Assembly: GCA_030435675.1 (NCBI GenBank)
Contig: CM059622.1
Coordinates: 5,952,001 to 6,016,000 of the forward strand
Length of the DNA: 64,000 nucleotides
Direction of reading: 5' to 3'
DNA from: Steinernema hermaphroditum
Lineage: Eukaryota > Nematoda > Chromadorea > Rhabditida > Steinernematidae
Under the pieces are notes generated by a model. It had not been told where the DNA came from. It ran no database searches and saw only the letters and a program-made list of their open reading frames with translations. A program made the position numbers and the translations under genes. Shown here one piece after another: positions 23,482 to 35,653 of the stretch (position 1 is the stretch's first letter; every line of letters begins with the position of its first letter).

Positions 23482-25013
23482 CGTAATCTGCTGATTCTGC
23501 GGAGGACAGAGAACGGAATATTCAGTCTTTGATTAGGCTGTGCAGCAGTTTCTGGTGGGAAAGGCCGAAGGTAAAGGAGGAAAAGGGGCGTGGAGGGAAG
23601 TGGGGATTCGACGGGGGTGAGCAATTGGATTGAAGTGGGCAATTAGGAGAGACGCACGTGTCTTCAGCGATGGTCAGTGAGACGTTCGGACTCAAACGAC
23701 GTGCCTTTTGAGTTAAGTTCGACGCCTAGAATTGATTCGACCACGTGGGATATTCCATGGAGAGAGATGGACTTTGATTTCTTCATCTTCAGATGGGCTT
23801 CTCCAGGAGGTACAAACAGGGACGAACTGGGGAAATAGGAGTTGGAGCCTTTTTTTCCCACGGAGTGTCCAGAACGGTGGTCAGCTGTTCGCTTTGAAGA
23901 ACACTGGAAAGTTCGATTCCTTGGCAAAGTTTTGGAGAGAGAGACTTAGTGTTGAGCATTGAATACCTTCATTGCATTCTACCAGAGATGTCCGGCTCCA
24001 GCTCAGTTGGCATCTCTGTTTTCTGTGCATTCAAGACATAAACAACCATAATGTGCGAATCAACGCATATTTATAGGCAACCCAGATAGAGTAGCTGAGA
24101 TCGATATGTTCGACTCATCGATTTATGTTGACTTGAATCTTGACTCTTGACTATGGGGCATTAAGATGAAAAACCACTGACTGAAAGTGCCAAGGTAATC
24201 GCCACTATTAGCAAGCAGGTGCCACTTTCCGTTTCATGAATTTATTGCAAATTTTATAGATTGCACTGCTTCAGATATCGGATTGACTACCGCGAAAAAA
24301 GTTGGCAGTCAGTGCCTACAAATCGACCGCTCCCGATTTGTAGGCTATTTGTCTTTCGTCGTGTTTGGGTACTGGGCACACATGCTGTCCAAGCTAAGGT
24401 TTTCTAAATTGCTGTTGTTGGATAGAAACACGCAGCCGCACTCATTAACTAAATAATTGAAACCAGAGAACGTAACGTGCGAACGAGTATTTTCGATTTC
24501 ACCCCCTTCCTCACCCTCGGAGACCATAATTCGATTCATTATGGCTCTCCCTGATTGGGCAATACATGGCGTTTTCCGGCAATGCACCATGAACCCGAAA
24601 GGTATTTTAGCCCTCGTGTTATGAACCCCTTGCCTGTTCAGTTTTGGAGTGATTTACTCACTCTCTTAGTCTCCCTGGTTTCTCTTAAGAAGACCTTTGA
24701 ATAGTCTGTGATACACAGAAGACCGATGATTTTATGAAGACCGATGATCATCTCCGCCATTGTCTCTCTTGGTACGCTCTTTTTGACGTCTTTCTTCCCG
24801 GTCCTCTTTTTCTGTGGCACTTTTATGCCTATCGAATAATCAGAGACCACCATAAACACAGAATTTGTTCTACTACAGCAACCCACTCATCTTAATCCAG
24901 TGGTGCGTTTTGGTTCCCTGTTTTGTCGGCACACTTGGAATGATTCATTGGCTCTTGACACTCCAATCACGAGAATCTAATCTTTTGTTTAAAAATGTGA
25001 CCCTAGAGCAAGA
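23482..25013. other. Gap between receptors G and H
   Basis: No gene is recognised. A perfect 11-bp stem with an 8-nt loop lies at 24315-24344. Short frames here have no splice or family support. Confidence 0.5.
24315..24344. repeat. Short perfect hairpin
   Basis: CCTACAAATCG, eight bases, then its exact reverse complement. It could be a transcript hairpin or chance. Confidence 0.35.
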
Positions 25014-26208
25014 CTAGTAATTCGAGTTCCTGGATGTGGACATAGTCGATAACTTGGCGACGACCGTTTCGGAGCTTCGTCTTCCACAGGTAAAGAAGTG
25101 TTTCACGATCGCCGTCTCCCTCAACTTCGCTTTCAATTCTGTGTGCTTCCAGCCGTAAATGAAGATGTTGGTGGAGGCATTCACGCCACTTCCAATGGCC
25201 ACGAGGAGGGAGATGTAGCCAAGAAGCTCGATGTTCCTGGCGAACATCGAGAAGAAGAGGAAGATATTGGGGAGGAACCAGAGGAAGAAGTAGGAGACGA
25301 GCACGGCGGTGACCGTCACAAAAAGGGTCTTCTGGCGCGACGAGTTGGCGGAGCTCGACTGGCGTCTGAACATGACGTAAATGGAGATGTAGAACACTGA
25401 AATAGGTGACGCTCTCTACTACAAAGTCAAGAAGAGGGATATGAGCCTTTAATGTTGTATATAGTACTACTCAATATAGTACTACCTGGAGATCTACGCC
25501 GTATCGAAACATTGCTTGCTTCCTGATATTAGGACATCCTTCGTTTTGGAAGAATCATAACCTTACCATAGATGACCATGGTGAAGACATTAGCAAAGAA
25601 TATCCAGTAAACGATGTACCAGAACTGGGCAGAGCTCCCTGTTGAGCACAGAGGCAACCTCTGGCCCGAAGGGAATCCGACATAGGAGATTCCCGTGCCG
25701 ACGAACGAGAAACCGAAGCAAATAACGAAGCGCACAAGAGGGAACGCCGAATTTTCCTGAAACTACCAGATACTCTTTACACGCCTATGACGTGTACCGA
25801 ATACCGATTTTCGGTAGAGAACGGGGAATTTTATGCAGAGGAGACGGTCGAAGGCGATGGCCATCATCGTCGTTTGACAGAGGTGGATTCCGAAGGCGGT
25901 GACAGATCCGAGCACAAGACAGAGGCCTCTATCGAAGAGAGTGATGTTTTCGTACTTGAAGATGATGGCCGAGACGCCGCGGATTCCCGTTCCGATTCCT
26001 AGTCCAAAAATAAAGCATGTCTTTGCAGGAAAGTACCTATAATGAGGTCGGCGAAGGCGAGCTGCGCGAGCAGAACGTTGGCCCCGCTCTTACGGAGACT
26101 TCTGTGTTTGAGTACGATCACTAGGATCAAGGTGTTGCCCACGACCGAAACGGCCATGATGAGGAGCCGGGTGACGGAGACGGCGACGTGTTCGTCGATG
26201 GTGGACAT
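25014..26208 (-). CDS. srsx-like receptor 8 (H), 312 aa
   Basis: Exons: 26208-26037, 25998-25805, 25756-25567, 25396-25014. It starts MSTIDEHVAVSVTRLLIM; TM3 ends AFDRLLCIKFP. TM6 has FFLWFLPN, and TM7 ends NIFIYGWKHTEL. It is the closest sister of receptor I. The open frame extends upstream of the ATG, but 26208 matches the paralogues' start. Confidence 0.86.
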
Positions 26209-26536
26209 GGGCGCGAAGTGAGGGGGATTGGCGGTTCGGAATGAGTGTTTATGGCCCGAACACGTGTCTTCATGGGAAAAAAAGTGTTTTAGGAAACGGT
26301 GCACAACAAGGTAAACGGGTGGACTCTGAGGGAACGCTGAGAATCTGCAGCTGCGGCACGTTTGTGGTGATTAAGAGTCGACGATTAGAAGGTGTTTTTC
26401 AGACATGGAGCAGAAGGCTTATTTTGTTTGTGAAGTTCAGGAAAGTGATTTATCAAGTCCTGATTCTAGAGATTCTTGGAGTCAGCAAAGCTCCCGTGTT
26501 CTATCAGTCTTCTTCCTGCAGACGATCAAAGCACAA
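26209..26536. other. Intergenic between receptors H and I
   Basis: Presumed promoter of receptor H; nothing else is recognised. Confidence 0.4.
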
Positions 26537-27606
26537 TCACGCCTTCGATGGTCGTACGGTGGAAACCGTTCTCAGCGTCGAGATCGCCGTTTCTCGCCTC
26601 ACAACTCCACAATAGAAGAGGCGTCTCACGAGGGGGACCTTCTTGAGCTGCGCCCTCAAGTCGGCGTGCTTCCAGCCGTAGATGAAGATGTTCGTGGAGG
26701 CGTTGATGCCGCTCCCCATCGCCACGAGGAGAGAGCCGTAGCCGACGAGCTCGTGGTATTCCGTGACCGTGGACACGACCAAGAAGATGTTAGGGAGGAA
26801 CCAGAGGAAGAAGTAGGAGACGAGCACGGCGGTGACAGTCATGAAGAGGGTCTTCTGGCGGGACAGGTTTTCGGAGGTCGATTTGAACATCACATAGATG
26901 GAGATGTAGAGTACTAGAAGCTCGAACGATGAAGTAAACAGCCATGGCGTTGAAAGCCTTACCGTACACGGTGATGGTGAGGACATTGCCAAAAAATATG
27001 GAGTATACCGTATACCACCATTGCGTGGACGCTCCCACCGAGCAGATAGGCGACTTCTCTCCTCCGAAGGGGAATCCAGTGAAGGCGATTCCGACCCCCA
27101 CGATCGAGTACCCAGTGCATACCAGGAATCTCAGCACGGCGACACTCGGTTTCTCCTGAATGTTGGAACAGCCTCGTGGGCAGAGAATATTTCAATTACC
27201 AATTTGCGGTAGAGAACGGGGAACTTTATGGAGAGGAAACGGTCGAAGGCGATGGCCAGCATCGTCGTCTGGCTGATGTGGATGCCGAAGGTGGTGGGGA
27301 TCCCGAGAACGAGGCACAGGCTCTTGTCGTACTGTGAGACCCCTTGCCGTTTGAAGACGATGATGGAGACGCCCCGGATGCCCGTCCCAATCCCTGTCTT
27401 TGGTACAGAAGGGGTGACAAGAGGGCTGTCATACCTATGATGAGGTCGGCGAAGGCGAGTTGAGCGAGAAGAAGATTGGTGCCAGTCTTGCGAAGACTCC
27501 TATGTCTTAGCACCAAAAGTAGGACTACCGTATTCCCCACTATGGAGGCGGCCATGATGAGTAGCCGTGTGACGGAGATGGCGACGTGTTCCTCGATGGC
27601 GGACAT
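26537..27606 (-). CDS. srsx-like receptor 9 (I), 311 aa
   Basis: Exons: 27606-27435, 27393-27200, 27155-26963, 26913-26537. It starts MSAIEEHVAISVTRLLIM; TM3 ends AFDRFLSIKFP (Ser for Cys as in receptor G). TM6 has FFLWFLPN, and TM7 ends NIFIYGWKHADL. It is the 5'-most gene of the array in transcription order and the sister of receptor H. Confidence 0.86.
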
Positions 27607-27840
27607 TCCCGAAGAACCACTAGTTAAGCGCAAGCGAGGACACAGCCCTGTAAGTCCGGGGCAAGCGAGCTTCCGTGGGAAAGAGGCGCCTGAGGGGAGG
27701 GGGGGAGGTGAACAAGGAACAATGTGGGAGCTCTGGTCGTCTGCAGCGTTTAAACGGTGGTCTGTGAGGTGCAGCATAATAGAGTTAACGTCCGATGTGT
27801 TTTAAATCCAATTGCGAGGCGACACTCCGAATTTAAACTT

Positions 27841-28070
27841 GTCAAACAGCATTAAAGAAACAGTGCCACAGATGCAGACGATCGTGCGTCAGCGTTTCCT
27901 AAGAAATGGTATTTTTGGAAATGTCAAAAACTCATTGATCTTCCGGGATCAACTGATCAGTCTTAATTAGTCCATTTCTGGCATTTCCATAAATGCCTTT
28001 TTTGTTATTCGCCGCGCCTCTAGCGTAATCAGCTCTTCGCCTCTTCGATGCCACAGGATAGCTATCTTCG
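27841..28070. repeat. Dispersed repeat, copy 2
   Basis: It is the counterpart of 15300-15444. Similarity runs at both ends, with about 85 bp extra inside this copy (including AAATGCCTTTTTTGTTATT, a string echoed near 28683). Confidence 0.6.
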
Positions 28071-28765
28071 ACACTAAAACCAGAAGAAGACTATGTTTTG
28101 ACACTGCGCCTTTTTGTCCTTTCATGGCGTACTGTATGGCATTATGCCGTTCGTGAAAACCAAAAATGTGGGAGCGGCTGACGTGCAAGTCCACTTATCT
28201 CGAGGCTCAACGAGAAAAATTGAATCGAATTTGAGATTATTTTATTTTCAGCGTTTTTCGGCAGTAATTTTGATTCCTTTCCCTCTTTCCCTCGTCCTGC
28301 TTTTTGTTATCAATGTCATAAGCACAATCCATATTTCAGACCATATTTACCAAAAATAGTGATCCTAGAAGGTCGTACAAGTGCGAATTCTATGAATTTG
28401 TGTCAAGTGCTTGTCACAATAAGTGAGGGCTTAATTTGATTAGCTGATTTTAAGCCGGCGAGTATGTACTTTGAGCTTGGAGAAACCGGCCAGAAAGAAG
28501 GAAGAAGGGTTCAGTTGTTCTCAGAATCGTCGATTTAATCTAGATTCCCTCAAAAATATGTGCGAAAATTGGTAAAAAAATCGATACTAAAGAATTTCCA
28601 CGAAAAATTAGTGAAAAATTTTGACGAAAATCCAAAAAAATTAAGTACGAATGAGAAATTTCAGGTGCGCAATGCTTTTTCATAAATGCTTTTTTGTTTT
28701 CTCTGCGTCGTTGCACATCTAACGACAGGCCGAGAATGACCGCGCGCTCAAATCATTCATCACAC

Positions 28766-28993
28766 CTGAGAGAGAGCAAACGGACAACCGACCAATCGCT
28801 GGGGACACACGCAAATGGAAGACTCTCTTCCCCATAATTCGTGACTTGAGGGACTTTTCGGCCCCTCGTCGGTACGGAGAGAAATGAAAGGATTTGAATT
28901 GGGACTTTCGCTGTCAGCAGCGTCTACGTCCAAGTCCACATCTCGAATCTCAGGTTCTCTAGGGGATTCGCTCCGACTTGTAGCCGCGCTCAT
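28766..28993 (-). CDS. Possible lone first exon (76 codons)
   Basis: An ATG at 28993 follows a trans-splice-like acceptor (TTTGTTTAG). The frame is Ser/Asp/Glu-rich at first (DVDLDVDAADSESPNSNPF) and ends at a good donor, CTCAG|GTGTGA. No second exon was found in the next kilobase, which is repeat-filled. It may be a truncated gene, a gene with a distant exon, or chance. Confidence 0.3.
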
Positions 28994-29128
28994 CTTGCTT
29001 TGCTTCTAAACAAACGACGCTCCGTTCGTGGACGCCGATGGTTACGGTGGCGGCCGCTCATAAACACACAGTACGCTGGCGAGTCCTAGCACGATGACTT
29101 GCTAACGGTATTGGTGGGGGTTCCCAGT

Positions 29129-30160
29129 GCAAACGCTTGTTTGTACTGGGTTACGGTAAAGGTTAACGGAAATGTCGTAGATCCGGTCCATTTGGCGTCT
29201 CTCAACGATAATTTGGCGCGCGCTTTTCACGCGTCGATGAGTTTATAGTGGGATATGCTCAAAATCATAATGACTCGTCTCTTCTCATTTGTGGGGCGAT
29301 TTCGCCGACGAACGGTTCTTCAGGACAGTCTGGCGCGTCGAATGAACCCTGGCTTATCTTCCTTGGCGCTTTCCTCGCTGAGTTATTATGAGCACAAGAG
29401 TAAACAATCACGATTTGTAGATCTGTTGGCGCAAGAACGCTGCAATGCGCGATCTTTTCAGCCAGTCTAATCAGTTGTGAGTCTGCAATAGTTCCTTGGA
29501 AAAGGTGACATCCGGTGACTAGGATTTTCGTTCGAGTCGACACTAGAATCACGATCTTCCGATGGACGTCGATAGCGCACTGCAGAAAAACCAATCCCTT
29601 TTGTTGGACGTGCTGTCAAACTTCTAAATTCTGTTTGACCGATAAAAAGCGGATGTGGAGTTGGTTTGCCTGCAGTGGTTGACACTAAGGTCGGCATTTC
29701 GAGTCGACCGCTCATCACTCACCGAAGAATGGGCGGAAACATAATCAGCATATCTCTTCCGACCCATATTACGACGAGCCTTCTGAAAAATGAGCGTACT
29801 GGTTAAGGTTCAGGGTGGATCAGGAGAGTATTACTTTTCATAATACATAATACATAATTTAATAATACAATTCAAGCGCTTTCCAGCTGCAAGCTATCGA
29901 AAGTAAAGCGTTAAACTCTGAGTCTAACTGTCTAAATAGTCAAAGATACGGTGTAAAATGAGGAATAATGGGCTAAATCGTTTTTATTCTTCGTGAAACT
30001 GAGTGAATCTTAAGCTGCGTCCCCTGCTAGGGTGTGCAGTGCCCACTGTTATCCTTTGAAAGCGATCGCGTTAAGCATCTGTTAACCTTCGCCGAACGTG
30101 CGAAATTTCCGTTTACCATATGTTAACCTTTACCGTAACCCAGTACAAACAAGCGTTTGC
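29129..30160. mobile_element. Element bounded by a perfect 39-bp inverted repeat
   Basis: 29129-29167 and 30122-30160 are exact reverse complements over 39 bp (outer end GCAAACGCTTGTTTGTACTG, inner end GGTTAAC). A CGGAAATnTCG block follows inside both arms. The span is 1,032 bp with no recognisable coding region. It fits a non-autonomous DNA transposon, or the arms of a decayed one. Confidence 0.6.
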
Positions 30161-30404
30161 AATGGGGGATTTTACCACGGTATTGACTGCTGCCTGTGGA
30201 CCGTCCATGCGCTGATCCCCGTTCTTTGTCATTTCAGTACCTTTTCGCGACGTTTCTGTGTTGTGTAAAAGGTTCCCCTAGAGATAGACTTATTTCAGTA
30301 CATTTCCATAGTCGGATAGTTCTCATCCCCGCGTTATTCTGCTTTCTTCGCTCTTAGCAGCCTCTTTACAACTTGTAGACCTTCTTTGTTTCAGACGTCT
30401 AGAC

Positions 30405-31220
30405 ATGAGTCGAGGAAGTAAACATGCGCAGAAGTCTCAGACCGGGGTCCGCGCGATCGCCAGCGCTCTCGGTATCGCACGCCACGAACTTGGCGCGTTC
30501 ACAAAGATCAAGAAAGAAGCGCGCCAGATGTTCCCGGTATGGCTTTTCAGAGCGATCATGAGTACCGTTCTTCGTTGCAGCCCTTTAGTGCGATACTACG
30601 CGTGCCGCAGAGCGACCGCGACAACTACGACTTCTTGAGCAGGATGGACGTAGAAGTGCGGTCAAGATACAAGGAGCTCGACACGTACGACCCGGACGCC
30701 CCAAAAAACGACGTGAAGCATTTCACTGACGACTACAAGAAAGTGAAGATTGCGGACACGCCAGTGCGCTTCTACTTCGACCGGATGCCGGCAGAGTTGA
30801 ACTTCCTGAAGAAGCCGGAAAGGCAGCAGGCGAAGAAGCCAAAGATTGTCGACAAAGAGGGCATCACAAAGAAGCTGCAGGAATTGGAAGAAAAAGAGAA
30901 AAACGGAGTCCTTATTCTTGTACGCTTTGTTTGAACGTCCCTACTTTGATGTCGCTATTCTGAAGTAGCGGTTCTTTGACGACAAAACAAATGATATACG
31001 CGATACGCAACATGTGACATTTCAGAACGAAGCGGAATCGGACGACAACGACGAAGAAGAGGAGGGAACACGACGCGCGGACAACGAAGAAGAAGAACAA
31101 CTCTCAGATGAAGACTATCAAGAAGAAGGCAACGACTACATTCAGAGCTATTTCGACAACGGCGAAGGCTACGGCGAGGGCATGTCCGATGATAATCTGG
31201 ATGAAGATGGCGGATATTGA
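30405..31220 (+). CDS. POLR3G: RNA polymerase III subunit RPC7 (POLR3G type), 221 aa
   Basis: Exons 30405-30536, 30581-30919, 31026-31220. It is a subunit of the nuclear Pol III initiation subcomplex that makes tRNA, 5S and other small RNAs. It matches human POLR3G in length (223) and layout: a basic N-terminus, a middle ERQ..K.KKPK region, and an acidic tail ending NDYIQSYFDNGEGYGEG and DDNLDEDGGY, against NDYINSYFEDG and DDNMDE in human. The donor of exon 2 is ambiguous (30909 or 30919); both keep frame. The White-type ABC transporter starts 304 bp downstream on the same strand, so co-transcription is possible. Confidence 0.85.
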
Positions 31221-31524
31221 TCGTTGTTGTTGATTGTACATTGTTATTTTTGTTGACTGTTAGTTAAATGTGAAGAAGCGGAACCTGATCAATTCTCGCA
31301 GGACACCGTACACGCATTGGCCTGGTCGAAATGTGCTCCTTCTGGCCATGCTAACTGATTCTGCTAATCCCCCAAAGTGTCTGAATCCTCGAATAGACAG
31401 TCTAGGAGCACCTTCCATGTGTGCCCTCTGCACTCCCTCGCAGGCACGCATTTGAGTGTGTCTGACGATCGGTCGATTGAGTTCCTTTTGTCCGCTCGGC
31501 AGAGGAAAATCGGTTTGAGCGAAT
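31221..31524 (+). other. Short same-strand gap, POLR3G to ABC transporter
   Basis: Only 304 bp separate the two coding regions, with no separate promoter motif recognised. This is compatible with an operon but longer than the usual worm spacing. Confidence 0.35.
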
Positions 31525-33895
31525 ATGCCGGAAGATGGTAAGTAGACTTCTCTTTGTGCTTTTGTTTTATCTCGACTAATTTCAGCTAGCGACGAGAGCT
31601 CAAAGCAAGGTGGGTCGGAAAGCTCGAAAAGCCAGAGCAATGGCCTGAAGCATCGGAAGACGGCCGCGGCGAAAGAAAGGAGCAAGAAAAAGAGCAAGAA
31701 GATGACGGAAGTGACCGTGGATACCATTGAGTATGACGTGGACTCGGACTCGGAAGACGAGGCCGCCGCCGAGCGGAAAACCCTCCCGCGCGTCGATCCG
31801 ATGGTTCTTTCCTGGGAACACCTCGTCGTCACCACGCATGCTGACCGTCTGCTTCTTAACGACATCTCCGGTATTGCGCAGCCCGGGCAGCTTCTGGCGT
31901 TGATGGGCGCTAGGTGACTCACTCTTCAGCGATTCAGCATTATGTACACTGTTTCAGTGGCGCCGGGAAGACAACTCTTCTCAATACACTGCTACAACGT
32001 AACCTTCGTGGACTCAACGTGTCCGGCGAAGTGCTGGTCAACGGAAGAGAGGTCGGAAGAGGCATCACAACGATCTCATCATATGTGCAGCAGGAGGACC
32101 TTTTCGTGGGGACACTGACCGTCGGAGAACATCTTAACATCCAGGCGCATCTCCGTCTTCCGACAGAGATGAGTTCAGCGAAGAAGAAAGAGCGAGTGGA
32201 GCAGGTACTTCGCTGCGTTGAAGACTCTTGCAAAACAGCGTTCTCAGGTTATCGACGAGATGGGACTTCGTAAGAGTGTCGGCTCCAGGATCGGTATTGC
32301 CGGTGTGAAGAAGGGCATCTCCGGAGGAGAAGCGAAACGCCTCGCCTTCGCCACGGAGATCCTCACGAATCCGGCAATTCTCTTCTGCGACGAACCGACT
32401 ACCGGACTCGACTCGTTCATGGCGCGCTCAGTGGTCAAGGCAAGCCAACTCTTACATACTCGTCTACACTCTTCTTTAGACACTCACCCGACTCGCCTCT
32501 GAAGGCAACAAGACGATCATCTGCACCATTCACCAGCCGGCTTCGGAAGTCTTCGAGCTCTTCGACCGCGTAATGTTCCTGGCAGCGGGGAAGCCCGCAT
32601 TCCTTGGATCCCCGGACGAGGCGATTTACTTCTTCGGCGACTGTGGACTAGTTCTCCCGGAGCACTGCAACCCTGCCGACCTCTACATCGATCAACTGGC
32701 GGTTATCCCTGGCGAAGAAGCGGATTGCAAGAAACGTATCGACAGAGTCACCGCGCTCGTAAAACCCATCTTCTCTGGATCTGGCACGAAGTTCTCCGTT
32801 TTAGTACGAAAAGAGCTGCTACAACCAGCGGATGCAGTATGAGGTCACCAAGATTTTTGAAGTGGACTCTCCGCTGGAACCCCGCGAAGGCGCCGCTATT
32901 TCAACGATCACGTGGAACCTCTTCAAGCGTAGTCTTCTCGACACTTTCCGGAATCCATCGCTCGCTCGCGCGAAGATCGTTCAAAAAACAGCGATGGGCT
33001 TATTCCTCGGTCTCCTCTACCTGAACACACCGATGGACCAAGACGGCATCATCAACATGAAGGGCGCTCTATTCTATTATATATCCGAGCTCACCTATGC
33101 CACCATCTTCGGAATACAAACGTTCATGCCGGCCGACTTTCCCCTTGTGGTCAGAGAGTACCACGACGGAATATATCCAGTTGCTTCCTACTACTTGTCC
33201 AAGGTACTTGATGATCTGTGTCTGGAAGACGATTTTTGTGGTTGCAGGTAATCGCTTACATGCCACTGTTCACCCTCGACGGCTTCATGATGGTCGGCAT
33301 CAGCTACTTCATGATGGGACTCCACATGAACGCCTTCACATTCTTTCGCACGCTTCTCATCTGCATGTTAGTCGAGTGGTCGGCGGCCAGCGTCGGTATC
33401 ATGATTTCGGCTGTAAGAACTGTGCCATCACTCCTCTTTTTATCGCTTTCTTCCAGATAGCGCCCTCCTACTCGATCGCCGTTTCTGTGTCAGGGCCTCT
33501 CCTCACCGTCTTCTCTCTTACCGGAGGGCTCTATACAAACGTCGCTCAGATGCCTGCTTACGTCAGCTGGGTCCAATACCTCAGCTGGTAAAGACTGCCG
33601 ATTTCCAGCTCCTCTACGTTTTCTTTTCAGGTTCCGCTTCGGCTACGAATCTCTTATCGTCAATCAGTTTGAGAACTACCCAAACATCACATGTGTCCGT
33701 CAGCTCACGCCTCCAGAGGGTGAGAGTGTTTCCATCGCACCACACTGCGAGGGAAGCGGTGATGAGATCATCTCGAATCTCGAATTTGATTCTATCAACC
33801 TAACCTTCAACATGGTCGTCATGTTCATCTACGTGTTAGCCACCAACTTCATTGGCTACATTGGCCTTGTTCGACGTGTCATGCATGCCCGTTAA
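31525..33895 (+). CDS. wht: White-type ABCG half transporter, 672 aa
   Basis: Nine exons: 31525-31537, 31586-31913, 31958-32204, 32248-32439, 32480-32758, 32805-33203, 33248-33412, 33457-33587, 33631-33895. It has the ABCG order, nucleotide-binding domain first and then six spans. Walker A is GASGAGKTT (about 112-120), the signature is ISGGEAKR (about 220) and Walker B plus D-loop is [13 protein letters not shown] (about 240). [15 protein letters not shown] follows. The membrane half begins near exon 6 ([20 protein letters not shown]). Such half transporters dimerise and export lipids, pigment precursors or signals; the substrate is not readable here. The N-terminal 90 residues are Lys/Ser/Asp-rich and unusual. 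Intron 4 has a GC donor (AAG|GCAAGC); without this splice the frame breaks. Confidence 0.92.
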
Positions 33896-34014
33896 TTGTA
33901 TGATAAAAGACAAGAACAGATGGGATCATGACCTCTCACCATTTCCACTTCGCAGCACCACTTCCACATTTCATCAGTGACAACAATAACAGCACAACAA
34001 TAGCAATTGAATCT

Positions 34015-35192
34015 CTACTCCTTCGAAACGTTTTCGCTCCGCTTCTTTAACAGCTGGCTAAGAAGATGATTACGTTTTCTTTCGATGTCGCGGTTCTTCG
34101 CCTTCTGTCTTAAATTCTTACTGCAAATTTTCGTTGTTTCGAATGAGCAAACAAAGTGTTTGTCCGCTACGCCAAGGATATGCGCATATTCGGAGTTGCC
34201 ACCTTCTTGGACACCAAGTACCTCCATAGGATCATCGTTAGCACCTCGCTCTGGGATCAGCGCCATTACCTAGAAAAACCAACAGTACATCACATCAGGA
34301 AGCCACCGATTTACGTGTTTAATCTTGTTTTCGGACACACTCTTCGAGATAATCATACGTTCAGAACTACCTCGAATCTTTAAGTAGCACCGGCCGCTTT
34401 TCGTGAACTGCAACTTCCCAATCTTAGTCCCATTCTCAAGGTCATTCAAGCCATGAACGTATTCATCCTAAACAGCTGTAGTTCAAAATGGACAGAAAAA
34501 CGACCTACATCGAACACTGTGAGCTCATCAGCATCAAACTGTTGCCCGTTAACTTTATCAGATGACTTGTGCGGCGCTTCAGACCCACCTCGTTCCTTTG
34601 CGCAATTGTCAGCAACACCCAACTTCTTCTTACGACCGCTTTCCCACAACTTCTTCAAGTCCATGGTTCCCGCGGGAATTTGCAACAGAATGGGCTGCTT
34701 ATAGTTGCCTGAAATGCTCGACTACAACGCCGGCGATGAATGCACTCCTTACTGTCAAGCATGCTCTTCATTTCTTCGCCGCCTTGCTTGATAAGATGCT
34801 TGATTGATCGGAGAGGAGTGGGGACGACATTTCCCTTGTCATCGCTGAAACAAATCCACCGAATTACAGCAATGCTGGAAGAACGTACATTTGTGGCTCA
34901 ATATACGACGTTTCAGGGTCATAATCACATGCCGCTTTGACCGACGGCATGTCCCTGTGAGGTAGCACCTTCGGCACAATATCGGCTACGTCGAGGTCAT
35001 TAATAATCTACAACGTGAAAGGTTAACAAGTGCGGTTGAAAATGGTGCCCTAACCGATATTCCATCCCTCATGAGCTCTTGCAAGGCTTCTTGGTCAGCC
35101 TCTCGATCGGAGAGCCATTCATCTTCGTAAGCGACCATTCCGGCCTTTTCTTTTGGTTTGTTTGGCATGACAAGTTCTGCAACGTAGTTCAT
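34015..35192 (-). CDS. POLR3D: RNA polymerase III subunit RPC4 (POLR3D type), at least 318 aa
   Basis: Exons: 35192-35055, 35007-34889, 34844-34753, 34708-34509, 34467-34315, 34269-34015. It is part of the Pol III RPC4/RPC5 module. Family hallmarks: a central PILLQIPAGTMDL (PVQLPLAHSG in human) and, near the C-terminus, GTKIGKLQFTKSGRCYL (QVGKLLIRKSGRVQL) followed by YAHILGVADKHFVCSFE (MTVLGHVKHKLVCSPDF). The human protein is 398 aa; the basic N-terminal part before 35192 was not found, so the start is provisional. The 3' end runs about 40 residues beyond the usual end. It lies tail to tail with the ABC transporter and 2.8 kb from the POLR3G-type gene. Confidence 0.75.
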
Positions 35193-35653
35193 CGTGGTTA
35201 GTGGGATATGGATGGTACAAGGACGAAGAGCTCAAAAACATCGGTACAAAAAGAGCGCATTTCGCCGTTTCTTTTTGACCCATAACGTTAGCATCCGGCC
35301 TCACAGTCCTGAACCGGGGCGTGACGTTGTGCCTCACCACTCAATTGGTCGCAGTTGTGAAATACATAAATCGAATGGCAAAATCAAAAAATCGAAAACA
35401 ACCAAAATCGGAATTCCGACCGCTCATGCGTTTTTCGAATTTTTTTTCCCATAAATGCGGCTGACGCAATCTGCAGACACTTCGCACTGAGACAACCGAG
35501 ACAGTTCGGCATCTAAAATTTGTGCGGACGGATCGCGCTAATACCGGTCTTCAAACAGAAGAATGAGGGATTACGGTAAACTGTTCGTGTTCCTTCACGT
35601 TTAAGCGATAAAACCTGTTTTATTTGACCGTAAGCTACAACACATTTAGAAGT
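35193..35653. other. Intergenic, possibly holding the RPC4 5' end
   Basis: Upstream of the provisional RPC4 start. An ATG after TTTTAG at 35512 (minus) is a candidate for an upstream exon, but no family match was seen. Confidence 0.35.

Larger units (their letters stand above)
27607..30404. other. Gene-poor block with repeats
   Basis: It contains the second dispersed-repeat copy (27841-28070), AT-rich sequence, a possible lone first exon (28766-28993) and the inverted-repeat element (29129-30160). No complete gene is recognised. Confidence 0.5.

Noticed and set aside
23482..25013. Several 60-80 codon frames
   Set aside because: No acceptor/donor context and no family match.
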